Part shown: piece after piece, positions 12,263-24,060 of the stretch | Layout of the letters: each line of letters starts with the position of its first letter | Position numbering within the stretch: the stretch's first letter is position 1 | Assembly (NCBI GenBank): GCA_932294295.1 | Contig: OW028586.1 | Span: 8,957,701-9,021,700, forward strand | Source: Alitta virens | Taxonomy: Eukaryota; Annelida; Polychaeta; Phyllodocida; Nereididae | Length of the DNA: 64,000 nucleotides | Direction: 5' to 3' | Position numbers and translations under genes: made by a program | Notes under the pieces: model-generated | Seen by the model: only the letters and a program-made list of their open reading frames with translations | Told to the model about the DNA's origin: nothing | Database searches by the model: none

Positions 12263-14261
12263 CAAACAGAGGCTCAGTTTCTGCAGCATGCTACTGATGA
12301 ATTCAGCAAATGATGAATTTGATCTGCAAATTTGTGATCAATTGCTGGGCATTAAACTTTCATGCCATCCATAACTGTTTTCTCTCGATCGATAGAAATT
12401 GATGCTGAAGCTGCTAGCTGATGCAGGTTGCTGCTGCTGCTGAAGGGGTACAGTTTTCTCATTCTTGTTTGTCTGTCGGAAACCCCCTGCTTCCTGTACT
12501 TCTATTTACCCCTGACATGCACAAGGGGGTTATTTGCTGGGCAAACCAGCTGCCCTCCCCCTAACAGTACACTCACAACATCCAGCAATCTATCAAGTAA
12601 TTAATGCCCGAACGACTAACAATGTAATAGATTTGGTTCTTAAGGCTGGTTTAACTGTGCACCATTTAGGTGAAAACACAAAACATGGAGATCAATGATA
12701 AGAAATTGTTAAAGATTAGCTCATACTAGCCTCATAGTGTCTTTATTCCTTTTTTTTTCAATTATTTATGTATCTGTCTGTCTGTCCTTCGAGAAATGGT
12801 CTAATTTCTCCACGGTCTGTCTGTCTGTCTAGCTGTCTGAATTTATTTAAAGAATTGGATTTATCCTTATTATACTGTTCCAATGAGATTTCATCGGAAT
12901 ATTTGAATTGCTGTTTTAGGATAGATTCATGATTTTGGTTATAATTATCTGTATGCAAATAAAATGTACCAGTTGACCTCAACATCAGCACTTATTGACC
13001 TCTGTGACTGCAGACTGATGTTTGATGGAACTCTGGATAATGTCATATTAATAATTAGAACGGTACAGAATATTGTCTGGCATAGGTCTATATTTGGTTC
13101 AGTATTGATTTTATATGCACATATGTGCTGGGAATGGCTTGAAAATGCTACACATTAATAGATATCAATAGTTAAAGGGCATACTCAGTGCAAAAGTGCA
13201 ATGGGATAGAATGCATTGTATATGAATTGTCATACATTTTGAGTGCAATGGGAGTATTGTACGTATCAAGGGGTATCTTTAGCATAGTCTTCTTAGCTCA
13301 CAAGTATAAGATACTTCGAGTAGTACTTGATGTTGGCAGGACGAAAGTTACACCGGAACAATGCCATTGTCCAGCTACTCGAGCGCCCTCACACGACTAT
13401 TTTGCGAACCCTGAAGTGCCCTAGAACGTTCCCCAACTGCGAGGTTCAACAATCGCTTGAACAATAGGACTGGAGTGAGACCAGTGTTGGACAATTGGGC
13501 CTCGTTCTAGAACAATGCAGCATTTTGAACGTGTGATTTCTGCCAAATATCTCCAATTCTGGAGAGCTAGACCCATGCTGGGCTGCACTGTGGGCCAGAA
13601 GTTCAAAAAGGGGGTTCATACCTCACAAAAGAGGCCCCCAATAGTGCACACATATAGATATATAGATATATTTGGCATGTTAAGTACTTTATTTATATAT
13701 ATATATAACTATAGCATTGTTCACAAACATATATATCACCTTTATTCCTTAAAGTGATATATTCCAAACTTGTATGACATATGTACAAAAAGTACATTTC
13801 TATATAATCTCTATTATGCATGTTACTGGAAATATCATCAATTAATCTTAAATTTATTATTTTTCCATAATATTTTAGAAAATTTATCTTAGTTTTTCAT
13901 AATTAAGGAAAAACTTTTTTTGGCCCTATGTATTCATTACATGTAGGCCTGGCTGTTACTGTCTTTCCTTTTCACTCAATTAATTAGTGCCTGATAGACT
14001 TCCCACCAGAGTATAATCCGCGTCTTTTAAGCCTATGCATAACGCCGTTGTCAACAGCATCCCCTGCCATTTATGACAACCAATAAAACAATATTTAGAA
14101 CTTAAGAAGATTATAATGTGGTCCCTTAATATGTTCTTAGTGTCAACGAGACAGCGCGTGGTATATGATACATGCTCCGTTCTAAAAAATACTCTTTAAT
14201 GGGTGACGCCGTTCGCGGAAATCTAGCTACTGTATTATGAGAAGTTTATATTACACTTTCT
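12263..14261. other. Intron 29-kb part 3: gene-free
   Basis: (CTGT)n run at 12772-12834 and TA-rich stretch at 13650-13740. No coding sequence seen. Confidence 0.5.
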
Positions 14262-14320
14262 CTTGTAATTAGGCCAATTAGGGAAATATTGGCAAGGCGC
14301 TAGAAATATTCCAATTAGAA
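14262..14320. promoter_or_regulatory. Homeodomain-site cluster (candidate Lhx autoregulatory element)
   Basis: TAATTAGGCCAATTA at 14266-14280 and CCAATTAG at 14311-14318 flank an NFI-like TTGGCAAGG word. TAATTA/CAATTAG words are the kind LIM-homeodomain proteins bind. Position inside the Lhx2/9 intron makes autoregulation a testable idea. Confidence 0.35.
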
Positions 14321-16839
14321 CAATATCTTTAGAATACAGTAATAAGGTATGAAGTGTTTCTCAATCTAGGCATGGAGTTATAAGCACTCCAAGATCTAGG
14401 CATCTTGTATTCATCAACTTATATAATCTGATATTAATAATATTATATCAAAACAATGTTACAGTTTAGTGATAAAAATATCTCAAAGGTGTGCAGAGCT
14501 AATGGAAGTAAAAGACAGACTCTGTAATTTATAATTCCATCACATATGTTAAATCAATATTTGTAATGACCTGCCGTATATTATTTAAAAAAAAAATCTT
14601 CAGTTGTGAAACTGTATTTCAAAAAGTTGCATACGGACGAAGATTTTTTATCAATATTTTTAAACATTTGATGTTGTAAATAATATTTGAGCTTTTGTTT
14701 TTGAGGCAATGCAGACAGGTGTCTCATTTCTGCGCGAGGCAAGGTCATGAGAAATGCAGAGAGAGGTCGATTGTTATCTCATTAAAGAAAAAAGAGGGGT
14801 GAAATGTCTTAAAAACCCCACAGTGCTAGAATTACAAAGTGTCAATGACATATATATGAATGGAAATGCTTGAGATTAGTCACAATTGACAACTTCTACA
14901 AATGTTTTTAAAACTAATTTTACGATTTAAAAAGAAAAGAAAATATGTTGAACACATTGTGGCCCGTATATATATATATATATATGCAATGAACAGAAGA
15001 GACAAAAAAATGTCAAAAATGTTGGAAGCAAAATTGTTTATTTTTCTCATGTATTAATACGCATTATTCTCTCGGGTTTTGTGTGATAAGGCACTACTAC
15101 AATACGGCGCATTGTTACCAGCGGAAACAGGCTGATGAAACATGTATTCATGCGCGCCAGGCTACGGCAAATATGTATTCAGGCACATGACATGTATCAC
15201 TAAATTAATTCATGTTCTTCAAACAATGACACTTGGTTTTATCCCCCAAAAAGAACTGATTATTCAAGTGATTATTCAAAAATGTAGTCCATCCATGGGA
15301 ATTTAAACAAAAAAAAAGGCAATATTTTTTCAATGACTCTAGAACATAACCGTTGGTGACTATAAGCTTAGTTATTTGAAAAATCCACGTGATATTCATT
15401 AGAGGCTTTCTGTTCATTTTTAGAATAACATTACATTTTTGTGGCTGTATGCTAAAGTTATATAGCAATGTTTATGATAGAGGATGTTGGAAATGTCTGT
15501 ATACACGTATTTACATTTAGTTTCAGTTTCATATATCGAATCATATATAGCCCAAAGTAACCATTATTGAATATCAAATGAGTTTAATATTACGAACTTC
15601 TGATGTATATTTTTCCATTTAAATGACTAATACCAGACAATTTAGCGGGGTACAAATCGGAATGATACAAACTTAAAAGACATTGATTGATACATAATAT
15701 GCTACAGATTACAGACGCACAAACTGGCCTTACTATCACCTCCAGTAAATCTTTTTTTTTGTGTTGTCATTTTGTGGCTGGAGCATGCCTGACAAAATCT
15801 ACATATTAGTTTCATTGTTGGACGATTTGGTAATGTGCCCAATTGTGTGGCAAATGGAATCGAGGCTGGAAAGTGTCCTTTCTATTGTTAATCGTTACAA
15901 AACTGGCAACAGAACGAAACCCAAGTGGTTGCAACGAGACTAAGAGGGACCTGAGAGCTGACAAGCATTTATTGTCCGGGGGGAGGGCCCCCCCCCTACT
16001 TCATGGGGGCACCCCCACGCGACAAAAAACAATTCTGAAATCAGGACACCCTAATTTAAAGGATTAGGGTGTAGATTATGAAGTGGAGGGGGTGGGAAAA
16101 AGAGCTAGAATGACCCCATACTGAAGAGAGGGCAGCTGTTTTCGATAACAATTGTATCCTGAAACCCCCCCCCCCCCCACCCCCTTTCGCTCCCCCCCCC
16201 CCCATCCTGTTCCAAGCTCGACATGTGCACTTAGCACCTGTCCAGACTAGAGCAATACAAAACTACAAAATCTGAACTCGGGGCAAAAAAATTAAAAGGC
16301 CTTTCCCTTTAAACCCCTCTAGCTGTCATAACCCCCATGGGGTGTAGTTTCTTTTCATTTTGAGATTAGTGGAATGGACATGTTCCTGAAATGTTAAACT
16401 TTAGTACTAGGTTTAGCAGAAAACCTGGTACTACTATCAGAGATCTAGCAATCTAATATTTCATTTTTATTTATGTATTTAAGAATACATTTTGTAAGGG
16501 TTAATATTCTGTTTTCCAGTAATGCCCTCAGCTAAAATAGAGATAATATGTACACAAACCAGATATCTATCCAATGTATACATCTTTCTGAAATATACTG
16601 GACTTATACTACATTACGTATAACATAGCATATGTTGATTACTAAATTTCAGGTATTGGACACTCCATCATAATTACTACAGGATTAAATGTAACTTCGT
16701 GTATCTATTTACTTGCTACAATGTTACGATTTAACTTGTTAATGTTTGAGAAATAATCACATCACTAACTGATAAATGGGCATTGATGATTCAGCCTTAA
16801 CAATTAAATATACAATTTTCATAATTACACTCTTTATTG
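14321..16839. other. Intron 29-kb part 4: gene-free, C-rich runs
   Basis: AT-rich; (TA)n at 14970-14985; C runs at 15987-15996 and 16166-16203. No coding signal. Confidence 0.5.
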
Positions 16840-16985
16840 CCTCAGTGCTACTGGTCAACCAGCTATCAAAAGCACCTGTAATGATGAGATGATAAGGCTC
16901 GAAGTCGACACCATTTTACACTTTTACTTTACAGGTGGAGTCTTTTACTGGCCTCAGCATAGCCACTAAGTACAAAGCATAAATT
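16840..16985 (+). mobile_element. Dispersed repeat family A, copy 5
   Basis: TTGCCTCAGTGCTACTGGTC, core GATGAGATGATAAGGC, GTCGACACCAT, GAGTCTTTTACTGGCCTCAG and AAGTACAAAG. This copy runs nearly full length. Confidence 0.7.
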
Positions 16986-17561
16986 TAACATCTCATGCGT
17001 GCAACAGACATTCAGTTGAGATACAACCCAGGAAGAGTAAAAGAGTTTCCTAGTAGACTAATACACCCTCTTATGAAATATATTGCCCCTAACAAGGGTC
17101 AGGGTTTCTAGAACATCATTATATAGTGCACAGAGTAATACTATACATCATGACATGCAAACCTTTCACCATGAAGCATATACACTCATTCTCAACTTAA
17201 AGAGTGATGCATTGTAGAATATTATTATTACCCTACACCTGAATATTGTTTCCACCCTTTATGAACATATTAACCCGTTTTAACCCCTCCTAACATTTGG
17301 TTTGGATTTGGAGGGGTAGCTCAGGAAATTCACCCTGGCTGTGATGGATTAAAGGGGGAGTTAAAATGACAGGGTAACAGACCATAGGGGGAACTTTTGG
17401 GGCATAATGAATTGATTTATTCTCTGTTTACTCTTCATTAAGGACAAAAGAAAACTCGAATGGGGGAAAGGGATATATATTTTATACAATGAAAGTATTA
17501 TTATAAAGTTCAGGAGTTAATTGATATATACAAGAACTTGCCTCAGAGGGCTGCACCTTCC

Positions 17562-17562
17562 A

Positions 17563-17595
<33 letters not shown>

Positions 17596-17625
17596 GTCTA
17601 TCTGTCTGTCTGTCTGTCTGTCGGT
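17562..17625. repeat. (TCTA)n(TCTG)n microsatellite
   Basis: About 16 tetranucleotides, TCTA changing to TCTG. Confidence 0.95.
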
Positions 17626-17719
17626 ATGTTTCTATCTATCTAAACTTTCTGACATGACACAGTCATTTCTATTATCTTATCAGTAGTGTACAGTTCTGTC
17701 AGCAGGGGTCTCTTCAGAG

Positions 17720-17790
17720 CACGTGCTTCTTGTCCTTATATGGCTTCATTGTGACGTCATGACGTCCATGACGCTGGCCCTGACGCTGCG
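17720..17790. promoter_or_regulatory. E-box, CArG box and clustered CRE motifs
   Basis: CACGTG at 17720-17725, a perfect SRF CArG box CCTTATATGG at 17734-17743, a full CRE TGACGTCA at 17752-17759, overlapped by TGACGTCC at 17760-17767, then two TGACGC words. This order recalls serum- and activity-responsive enhancers (SRE plus CRE). Motif evidence only. Confidence 0.4.
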
Positions 17791-17984
17791 TTATCTAACT
17801 GTAGTCGCCCTTGAGTTATCAAATGTCCAAGTGAATAAGGGCAGAGCATGTTGATATGAAACAGAGGACAGCATATGGAGTAGAAAAATTTTACAGACAG
17901 ACATACAATACAGGGACATAGAATATAGACAGAGGGGAGAATAACAGTGACAGAATAGCAGACGGAGTGAAGGAATTGAGGTCT

Positions 17985-18042
17985 TAAAGAAAGATAAAAT
18001 GAAGATACAAAATTAAAGAAAGATAAAATGAAGATACAAAAG
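17985..18042. repeat. 27-bp tandem duplication
   Basis: AAAGATAAAATGAAGATACA repeated twice with AAATTAAAGA between. Confidence 0.85.
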
Positions 18043-18057
18043 GAAGCAAGAAATCAA

Positions 18058-18128
18058 GATAGACAGATAGATAGATAGGTAGATAGATGGATAGATAGAC
18101 AGATAGACAGATAGACAGACAGACAGAT
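18058..18128. repeat. (GATA)n(GACA)n microsatellite
   Basis: About 17 tetranucleotides, mainly AGAT and AGAC. The Ser/Tyr/Leu frame on the minus strand is an artefact. Confidence 0.95.
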
Positions 18129-18989
18129 GGACTAATGTCTCTGCTAACTAACCACATCCCTATACCTGCTGTCATGCAGGAATTGTGAAGTGAAACTGAA
18201 AAAGAAAATCCTTTCACTCCAGATGACTTAAAAACGACGTTTTGTGGGTGAGACGTCAGTCATGATTTGTTTCGAAGCAGCCTGTGTGTAATTCAAACTG
18301 ATCCCATGGGGAATTCAAGTTGTGTTTTCTTGACAGCCATTCTGAAATGATGCAAGATCATGCAACAGGGCTGTCTACTTTGCCACACTCAGTTCTGTTT
18401 GATAGACAGGAGAAATTGTTATGTAAAATATGACAATGTTATAAACTCGACCGTTTGTTTGTAGCACTATGACACATTTTGTGGAGTAAAACAAAATGGT
18501 GTTGCTTCTTAAATCGTAATGTCGTGTTCATTTTGAAAGTGTTCACATTTTAGTTCATTCAATGTTATAATATTTTTCTGCATTTTTCCTCCCAAAAACC
18601 TTTATTATGATTTACAAGTTTAGAAACAACCTAAAACTAAAGAATAGAGTTACAAGTTTATGTAATGGTGCCCAGTGCTCGAGTGAGCTACTCCGCTTTT
18701 TTCAAGGATAGAAATATCTCCCCAGCTTGCTCTCATAGCAGGGTAGCTTGGGGTATCTTTCCTGTAGTACTTTCAAGCAGTTGGGGTTCTTTACACTAAA
18801 GAGCTTGAACTGAGGGTTGCATAAATCCAGCCTTTCACACACTGGGCTCATGGATGATCCTTGTGACACCCCCAGCAGGAAACCTTCTAATCTCTGTCAT
18901 AAGTTATCTGAGGAAACTGAAATAATCTGCCCAGACCTAAATCTTGGAGTAATGTTGTAATTCATGTTATTGAGGTAGAAATTGTTGGA
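18129..18989. other. Intron 29-kb part 5: gene-free
   Basis: 18225-18365 is non-repetitive with GACGTCAG, ATGATGCAAGATCATGCAAC and flanking GACAGCC/GGGCTGTC, a possible conserved element; nothing firm. Confidence 0.35.
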
Positions 18990-19075
18990 TTATACATGTG
19001 GGATGTAGTTCGACAAACTGCCTCAAGACCAAGGTCGTGAAATGACAGCAATGTTTCGGTCTATGTGGGATGGCC
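18990..19075 (-). repeat. Dispersed repeat family B, copy 1
   Basis: On the minus strand TAGACCGAAACATTGCTGTC, ATTT and, after a 17-base insert, GAGGCAGTTTGTCGAACTA. Pairs with 27646-27688. Confidence 0.65.
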
Positions 19076-19832
19076 AGGTTGTGCAATTGCTTGACTGTAA
19101 TATGGTGAACGAGTTTAGAATTTTTGATATAAAACATGCAAAGTAAATATGACGTGGAGCTCACGATTAAGTGCTTGCTATGGCTGGACAGCCTATGATG
19201 TCACTTGGTCAAAAAGGAAAATTTTGTTTTGATTCCTAAAAACACTTATAGTAATCTGTGTACAATGTGAACATTTGAAGCAATTAGTGGGTGACATCCT
19301 TCCAGTTGTGTGTTGACAAATTATTGAGGCAGTATACACAAAACAGACACCAGAAGTATTTGTTAGCAAAACCCAAACCCAATATTGGAGTTAAAGTATG
19401 CCTACGTGATACTATTGGGAGTTTTCAGAATTCCTCCCTAAGTATCAGCTCCATTCAACTGCATGAGTACTTGCAGCTAGGTTACCATTTCTTCTTAGAG
19501 CCCCTAGTCGTTCCCTTTACACTGTCAGACTGGTGAACATGCTGGAGCTGCCAACACACACTTGGAGTAGGATACATGACACCTCCCTGTTTCACACCAT
19601 CCAAAACATCTCTGGAGTGCACATGTGCGGACTACAGAGGCCAGCCAAGCCGCCAGAGGGGGTGAGGGACCCCAGAGGGGTATAAGAGACTCAGAAAGAC
19701 TCCAAGGAGCTCAGAAAGACTCAGTAGGGACTCAGGGGGAACTAGGAAAGAGAGGGATGAGAAAAGAGTGCCAGCAGAGAGCTGAGTACCAACTCATTTC
19801 ACCTGATTCAAATTAAACCCTTCCACTGACCC

Positions 19833-20159
19833 TCAGCCCCAACCTGTCCAAATGTTTTTACTGGGGTTAAACAAATATTTCTGCTTTGTGTTACGGCTTG
19901 GGTAAATACCTCTCCTGTATCCCCATTGCTCAAGACCTTTGCTCTCTTGGATTTTAGGTGTTAATGTGACAGTCACATCATCGAATTTCTTCCCCTCTTG
20001 ATTAAACCAAAATGTCAAAGGGGTTGACTTAAATTTCATCCAATACATTGCCATATCAAATTCCAAGGGTTTCCCAGGTCCCTCATACATTAGATATCCC
20101 TTTAAATTACCTTGTCTTAAATTCTTGTTGCCTGGCAACTCAATGTAAACAAAGGCATG
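19833..20159 (-). CDS. Candidate exon of an unknown gene on the minus strand inside the Lhx2/9 intron
   Basis: After ctgtcag on the minus strand, an open frame of 108 codons reads with a normal amino-acid mix, aromatic-rich (GYLMYEGPGKPLEF, YWMKFKSTPLTFWF), and a beta-strand-like alternation (DDVTVTLTPKI). It ends in TGA at 19833; a possible donor lies at ACCCCA|gtaaaa. It does not look like repeat-derived translation. I do not recognise the family. It could be an exon of a nested gene, a retrocopy fragment, or chance. Confidence 0.35.
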   Translation of the reverse strand, partial: HAFVYIELPGNKNLRQGNLKGYLMYEGPGKPLEFDMAMYWMKFKSTPLTFWFNQEGKKFDDVTVTLTPKIQESKGLEQWGYRRGIYPSRNTKQKYLFNPSKNIWTGWG

Positions 20160-21259
20160 CTGACAGTACAGTGATATGCCTTTGACGGGCTTGGCTGTTG
20201 TTTATCATAGTTTACCTGTCATAACTGTAGCATGAATGCATGTGTGATATTTGGTTAGGTGTTTTTGCATGGTCGTCATTCACTCTATCAAAATACCTGA
20301 TATATATTTTCTGGAAACCATTTTGAGGCAGAAGTGCAACTGTTGTTTTTTCAAAAGAAGAATCACTCTATTATCACTCAATGGTTCGTGAAAGTGTGTT
20401 CAAAAGATGTTGTCATTCATGCTAGCTTTTAATGCTCACTGTTCTGCCACACTATAACACCCTTTTTAGAATGAATACACCCATACATAGCAGGTAGAGG
20501 GGTATGGCAAAAAAGGGGTATGTGACAGGACAGACTGACAGACTACAGAAGACTTTGTCACCCCTTCCCAACCAGTAGGGGGCGTTGCAAGCCTCTGATG
20601 TACATGGCTTTGTCACTAGTGGACTTAGGAGGCAGTCAGGTGGCTATTGTTTGGTCAAAAAGTTATGAGGTTCAATTGTTTAGTTCATTGTGGGCTTATT
20701 GTGGGCAACACACCTTTTCTGTCACCCCATAAAAAGATTTGCCAAGACTGACATGTTCCCTGTACTCCTCTAAAGGCTGTTTAACGCGAGGGGGTTAAAA
20801 CCCTAGTATGGGGTAGCAGCTACTGCCAGGAGACCCCCTGCCAAATGCCCATCATGTCCTTTGAAAAGTCACACAGAAGGTCACTGTGCATATGTAGACT
20901 CTATTGAAGCCATACTTGGTGTGAAGGGGTGCTAAAGAATCTTAGATATTGTGGTGACATAGCGTTGAGAAAAAAAGGGTAACTGAAACTAGGTGATGTA
21001 CTTGACAAATATATATGTTTATCTTACAGTATTGCTTCAGAGTGTATGTGTGACTGTCTGGCTACGATGATATCTGGTTCCATTTGTCTGTTTTTCTGTC
21101 TGTCTATCTGCCCAACTATCTGATTTTCTCTGTGATTATATCTGTCTTTGCTGTGTGTCTTCATGTCTGCCTTTCTGTATCTCCTCTCATTTCGTATCAA
21201 ATAATGTTTTCATAATTCTGGTTTCACAACATATATTTTAAATGAAGTAATACAAAAAC
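20160..21259. other. Intron 29-kb part 6: gene-free
   Basis: A strong CTCF-like word lies at 20572-20584. (TCTG)n-like sequence at 21050-21200. No gene seen. Confidence 0.5.
20572..20584 (+). promoter_or_regulatory. CTCF-like site
   Basis: CCAGTAGGGGGCG matches the CTCF core (CCASYAGRKGGCG) at every position. The best such match in the window. Confidence 0.45.
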
Positions 21260-21388
21260 CTATACCCCGTTCCCATTGCCACGCAGATGAATTGACCATT
21301 GTAATGTACTTGTGAACTAATTCCTTTGTTACTGTTGCCTGCATGACATAGTGTCACTGTAGCTTCGCTGCTGCTGCAGTCATGCCAC
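21260..21388 (-). CDS. Candidate small exon on the minus strand
   Basis: A strong acceptor (CCCGTTCTTTCACACAG) leads an open stretch WHDCSSSEATVTLCHAGN and on, closing at a weak donor TATAG|gttttt. Its phase does not join directly to the candidate exon at 20159, so the two need not belong together. No domain recognised. Confidence 0.22.
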
Positions 21389-21649
21389 CTGTGTGAAAGA
21401 ACGGGAAACAATGAGTAACTGCATGCACAAGTATGATATTCTAGCATGTAGGCCAACATCATTGAATAACAAAACAAAAAACATTTGACATGAAATGCAG
21501 ATAATTTTCTTTGTCGTGTACAAATATAATTCACGTGCACACTGATTTCAATATTTATTGCTCCACAGAAACAATAATATATGTACACTATATATTATAT
21601 GTACACTATATATAGTGTGAGCTCATAATTGCTGAAGTGGTCTAAATTC

Positions 21650-21740
21650 AAGAACAATTCATATACTCTTTTGAGTGATCTTATAAAAGGAGGTGTTCGT
21701 AAGATCGGGTGGTCGTTATAGCGAGGTTCTATTGTACGTT
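21650..21740 (-). mobile_element. Pogo/Tigger-like terminal repeat remnant
   Basis: On the minus strand it reads ATAGAACCTCGCTATAACGA, the well-known start of pogo/Tigger-type inverted repeats, followed by CCACCCGATCTTACGAAC. Only one end is recognisable. Confidence 0.5.
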
Positions 21741-22224
21741 TGACAGACCCTTCCAAACTTGGTAGGTTGTACTCTATCCTATAATCACGTTAATTGAACC
21801 TATCATTGTACGAGTGCAAACAAGCTGCCTATTACAAACACCATGTAGTTATGAAACCATTCAAAACATAATGGGCGATAATACAATTCAATGCCAAATT
21901 GCGGACCTTTCAAACAGGCCATATGGCCCCCAGAGTATGCTGTCACATGAGAGGGTAAATTGTGAGCTACCCTACATCGGGTGAAATACTAAAAAATCCC
22001 CCCCCCCCCAAAGTACCCAATATACAGTCTGAGTGTTACTCACTCGGTCTAGTTTTACTTATTGATGTAATTTATATCCTTGGTTTGTGTAGAATAGAAT
22101 ATAATAGAATATAATAGAATAGCACATTAAACCATGAGCCAACGTGGCATTATTGAGTATTTGTAAATGTTCCAATAGGTGTAAAAGTAAAAGGTTACAG
22201 AATCATATTGGTGGTTATTTTCCC

Positions 22225-22600
22225 ATAGACCTGTGCCAAGCCTGCTTGGGGGCTGCCGGGGGCAGAGGGGGGGGGGGGGGGGGTGGGCTTGGGGGCTGCG
22301 GCGGAGCAGAAAGCTGGCCGGGGAGCGTATGGTCGGGGCCCAGCGGGGCGGAAAATGCCCGTGAAATGGAGTGAAATCGGTGCGAAGGCCCCCTACCGAG
22401 TCAGACACAATGAATTTCTGGTCATTCTCCCTTTCATTCAAGCTGTGAATCAGTGTGATTCACCGGAGAGCGAGGCTCATTGAGGCCGGTGGCTGCCCGG
22501 GGTGCGCGCCACTGGCCACGGACAATAGCCGGAGCAGAGGCCGGGCCCACCCAGCCCCCCTCACATTCAATTTCTATGCCTTTTCTGCCTAGCCTTCAGG
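22225..22600. promoter_or_regulatory. GC-rich island in the Lhx2/9 intron, candidate regulatory element
   Basis: A G run (22267-22282) is followed by 300 bp of unusually GC-rich, non-repetitive sequence with AATGAATTTCTGGTCATTCT, the pair TGAATCA-GTG-TGATTCA, and multiple CpGs. The surrounding intron is AT-rich. The open frames in it are not protein-like. Best explained as a CpG-rich enhancer or promoter, unproven. Confidence 0.35.
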
Positions 22601-22849
22601 CTGGGGGGACCACATAACCCTGCACAAATTTCGTGTACTTCTTAAGGACACATTAGAATAAACAGGCCATTGTATGTAATCTTTAACCCCCAGAAATTTT
22701 AAGAATTAGACCCCAGGCAACATACCTGATCTTACGCATATATTGAATGTAAAATGTTCAGCCTATTGAACTATTTAGCACCATTTCCTGTTTATGAGTA
22801 TGCAAGGGCCTCTTTACAATGATGTATATTTCACTTAGAATGTCATTTA
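22601..22849. other. Short AT-rich gap, nothing seen
   Basis: No repeat, motif or gene recognised between the GC island and the pogo-like remnant. Confidence 0.5.
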
Positions 22850-23012
22850 CAGTGGAACCCTCTATTGAGATCACCCAATATTAAGACCACTTTGGTGTGT
22901 CCCAGAACTGTAAAATGAATCTTATAATGTAAAACGTTTGAGAATTAAGACCACCTCTATATTAAGACCACTTCTTCGACCTCAAAGGTGGTCCCAATTC
23001 TTGGATCCCACA
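22850..23012. mobile_element. Pogo/Tigger-like MITE remnant
   Basis: Starts CAGTGGAACCCTCTATTGAG, then repeats ATATTAAGACCACTT twice. It ends with the reverse-oriented AAAGGTGGTCCCAATTCTTG. The arms are diverged. Confidence 0.5.
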
Positions 23013-23375
23013 GTCAAGTGTATAGGATATTTTGGCAACATTTGTCTCATTTTATGTTAGTCTATCTGTCTGTCTGTCTTCTTAAACTGATTAAGTTGTG
23101 CAGCTCATTGCATCATAACTGATTAACCCAATTAAGGCGCGATTAGTGACCGCCCGGAATCGGATCATCCTTTGATCCGCCGGATCCGCAGCAATTGACT
23201 CTGCAGATTTTCTACACCCGCTGACGAAAGTAAATTGCATGCAGAATGTGGTCACAAACCGCACTGACCAACTACACCCAGGAACAAAAAGACTATACAT
23301 CTAGATTGTCCATGTTACTAGGACTGCACCTCAATATAAATGACAAATAAGATGAATTATTTTTAGGAACTGGGT
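23013..23375. other. Gene-free
   Basis: Mixed composition with one (CTGT)n run near 23062-23080. Confidence 0.5.
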
Positions 23376-23398
23376 AGATAGATAGTTAGTTAGATAGG

Positions 23399-23458
<60 letters not shown>

Positions 23459-23500
23459 CAGATAGACAGATAGATATATATATAGATAGATAGATAGAAA
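23376..23500. repeat. (GATA)n microsatellite
   Basis: About 30 tetranucleotides, nearly pure GATA, with a few TAGT, GACA and TATA variants. Confidence 0.97.
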
Positions 23501-23934
23501 GTACATTTATCAATTCCTTTTTTTTTTGGCTGGGAGTGTAGCAGTTGTCTCCTTATTCCTCTGACAGCCAGTTGGACCTTCAGACTAGGCCATGACTGTT
23601 ATCTCTGGGCCCAATCTGACAAACTGACATGTTCTCGGACAAATCTCGTGGCAGAGAAGGTATTTGCGAGACTAGGGCTGACACGTGAGGCGACTGCAGT
23701 CCCCCTAGTGACCGCTGAATCAATCAGCCCCAAATCTCGCCCAAGTCTCGTTCTGTAAGAGGATTGGGGAGGGACCTATGCGGCTTCGTCTTGCCATGAA
23801 TTTGTCAGCGCGCGTCAAACCGTCCTTTCAAATCAAGAGGTCACTTTTCAAGCTTTTATTTTTTTCAAACAGGAAAGGACACCAGAATGCTCCAGTTACT
23901 AATATCTTGGTGCCTGTTCCTAGGCAAGTAAATT
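23501..23934. other. Unique sequence with a CTCF-like word
   Basis: Minus strand GTCACTAGGGGGAC at 23712-23699. 23580-23860 is GC-richer and non-repetitive. No gene. Confidence 0.4.
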
Positions 23935-24060
23935 TTTGAGATGGTGTGGACTCCAAGCCTTTATCATCTTATCATTATAGGTCTGCCTGGTTAGCTGTCA
24001 TATAAGCTGACTAAGCTTCAGACCCGGTAGCATTGAGGCACTGACATGGGCATAAACAAG
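23935..24060 (-). mobile_element. Dispersed repeat family A, copy 6
   Basis: GATGGTGTGGACTCCAAGCC, TTTATCATCTTATCATTATA, GTCTGCC, GCTGTCATATAAGCTGAC and GTAGCATTGAGGCACTGAC. Confidence 0.7.
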
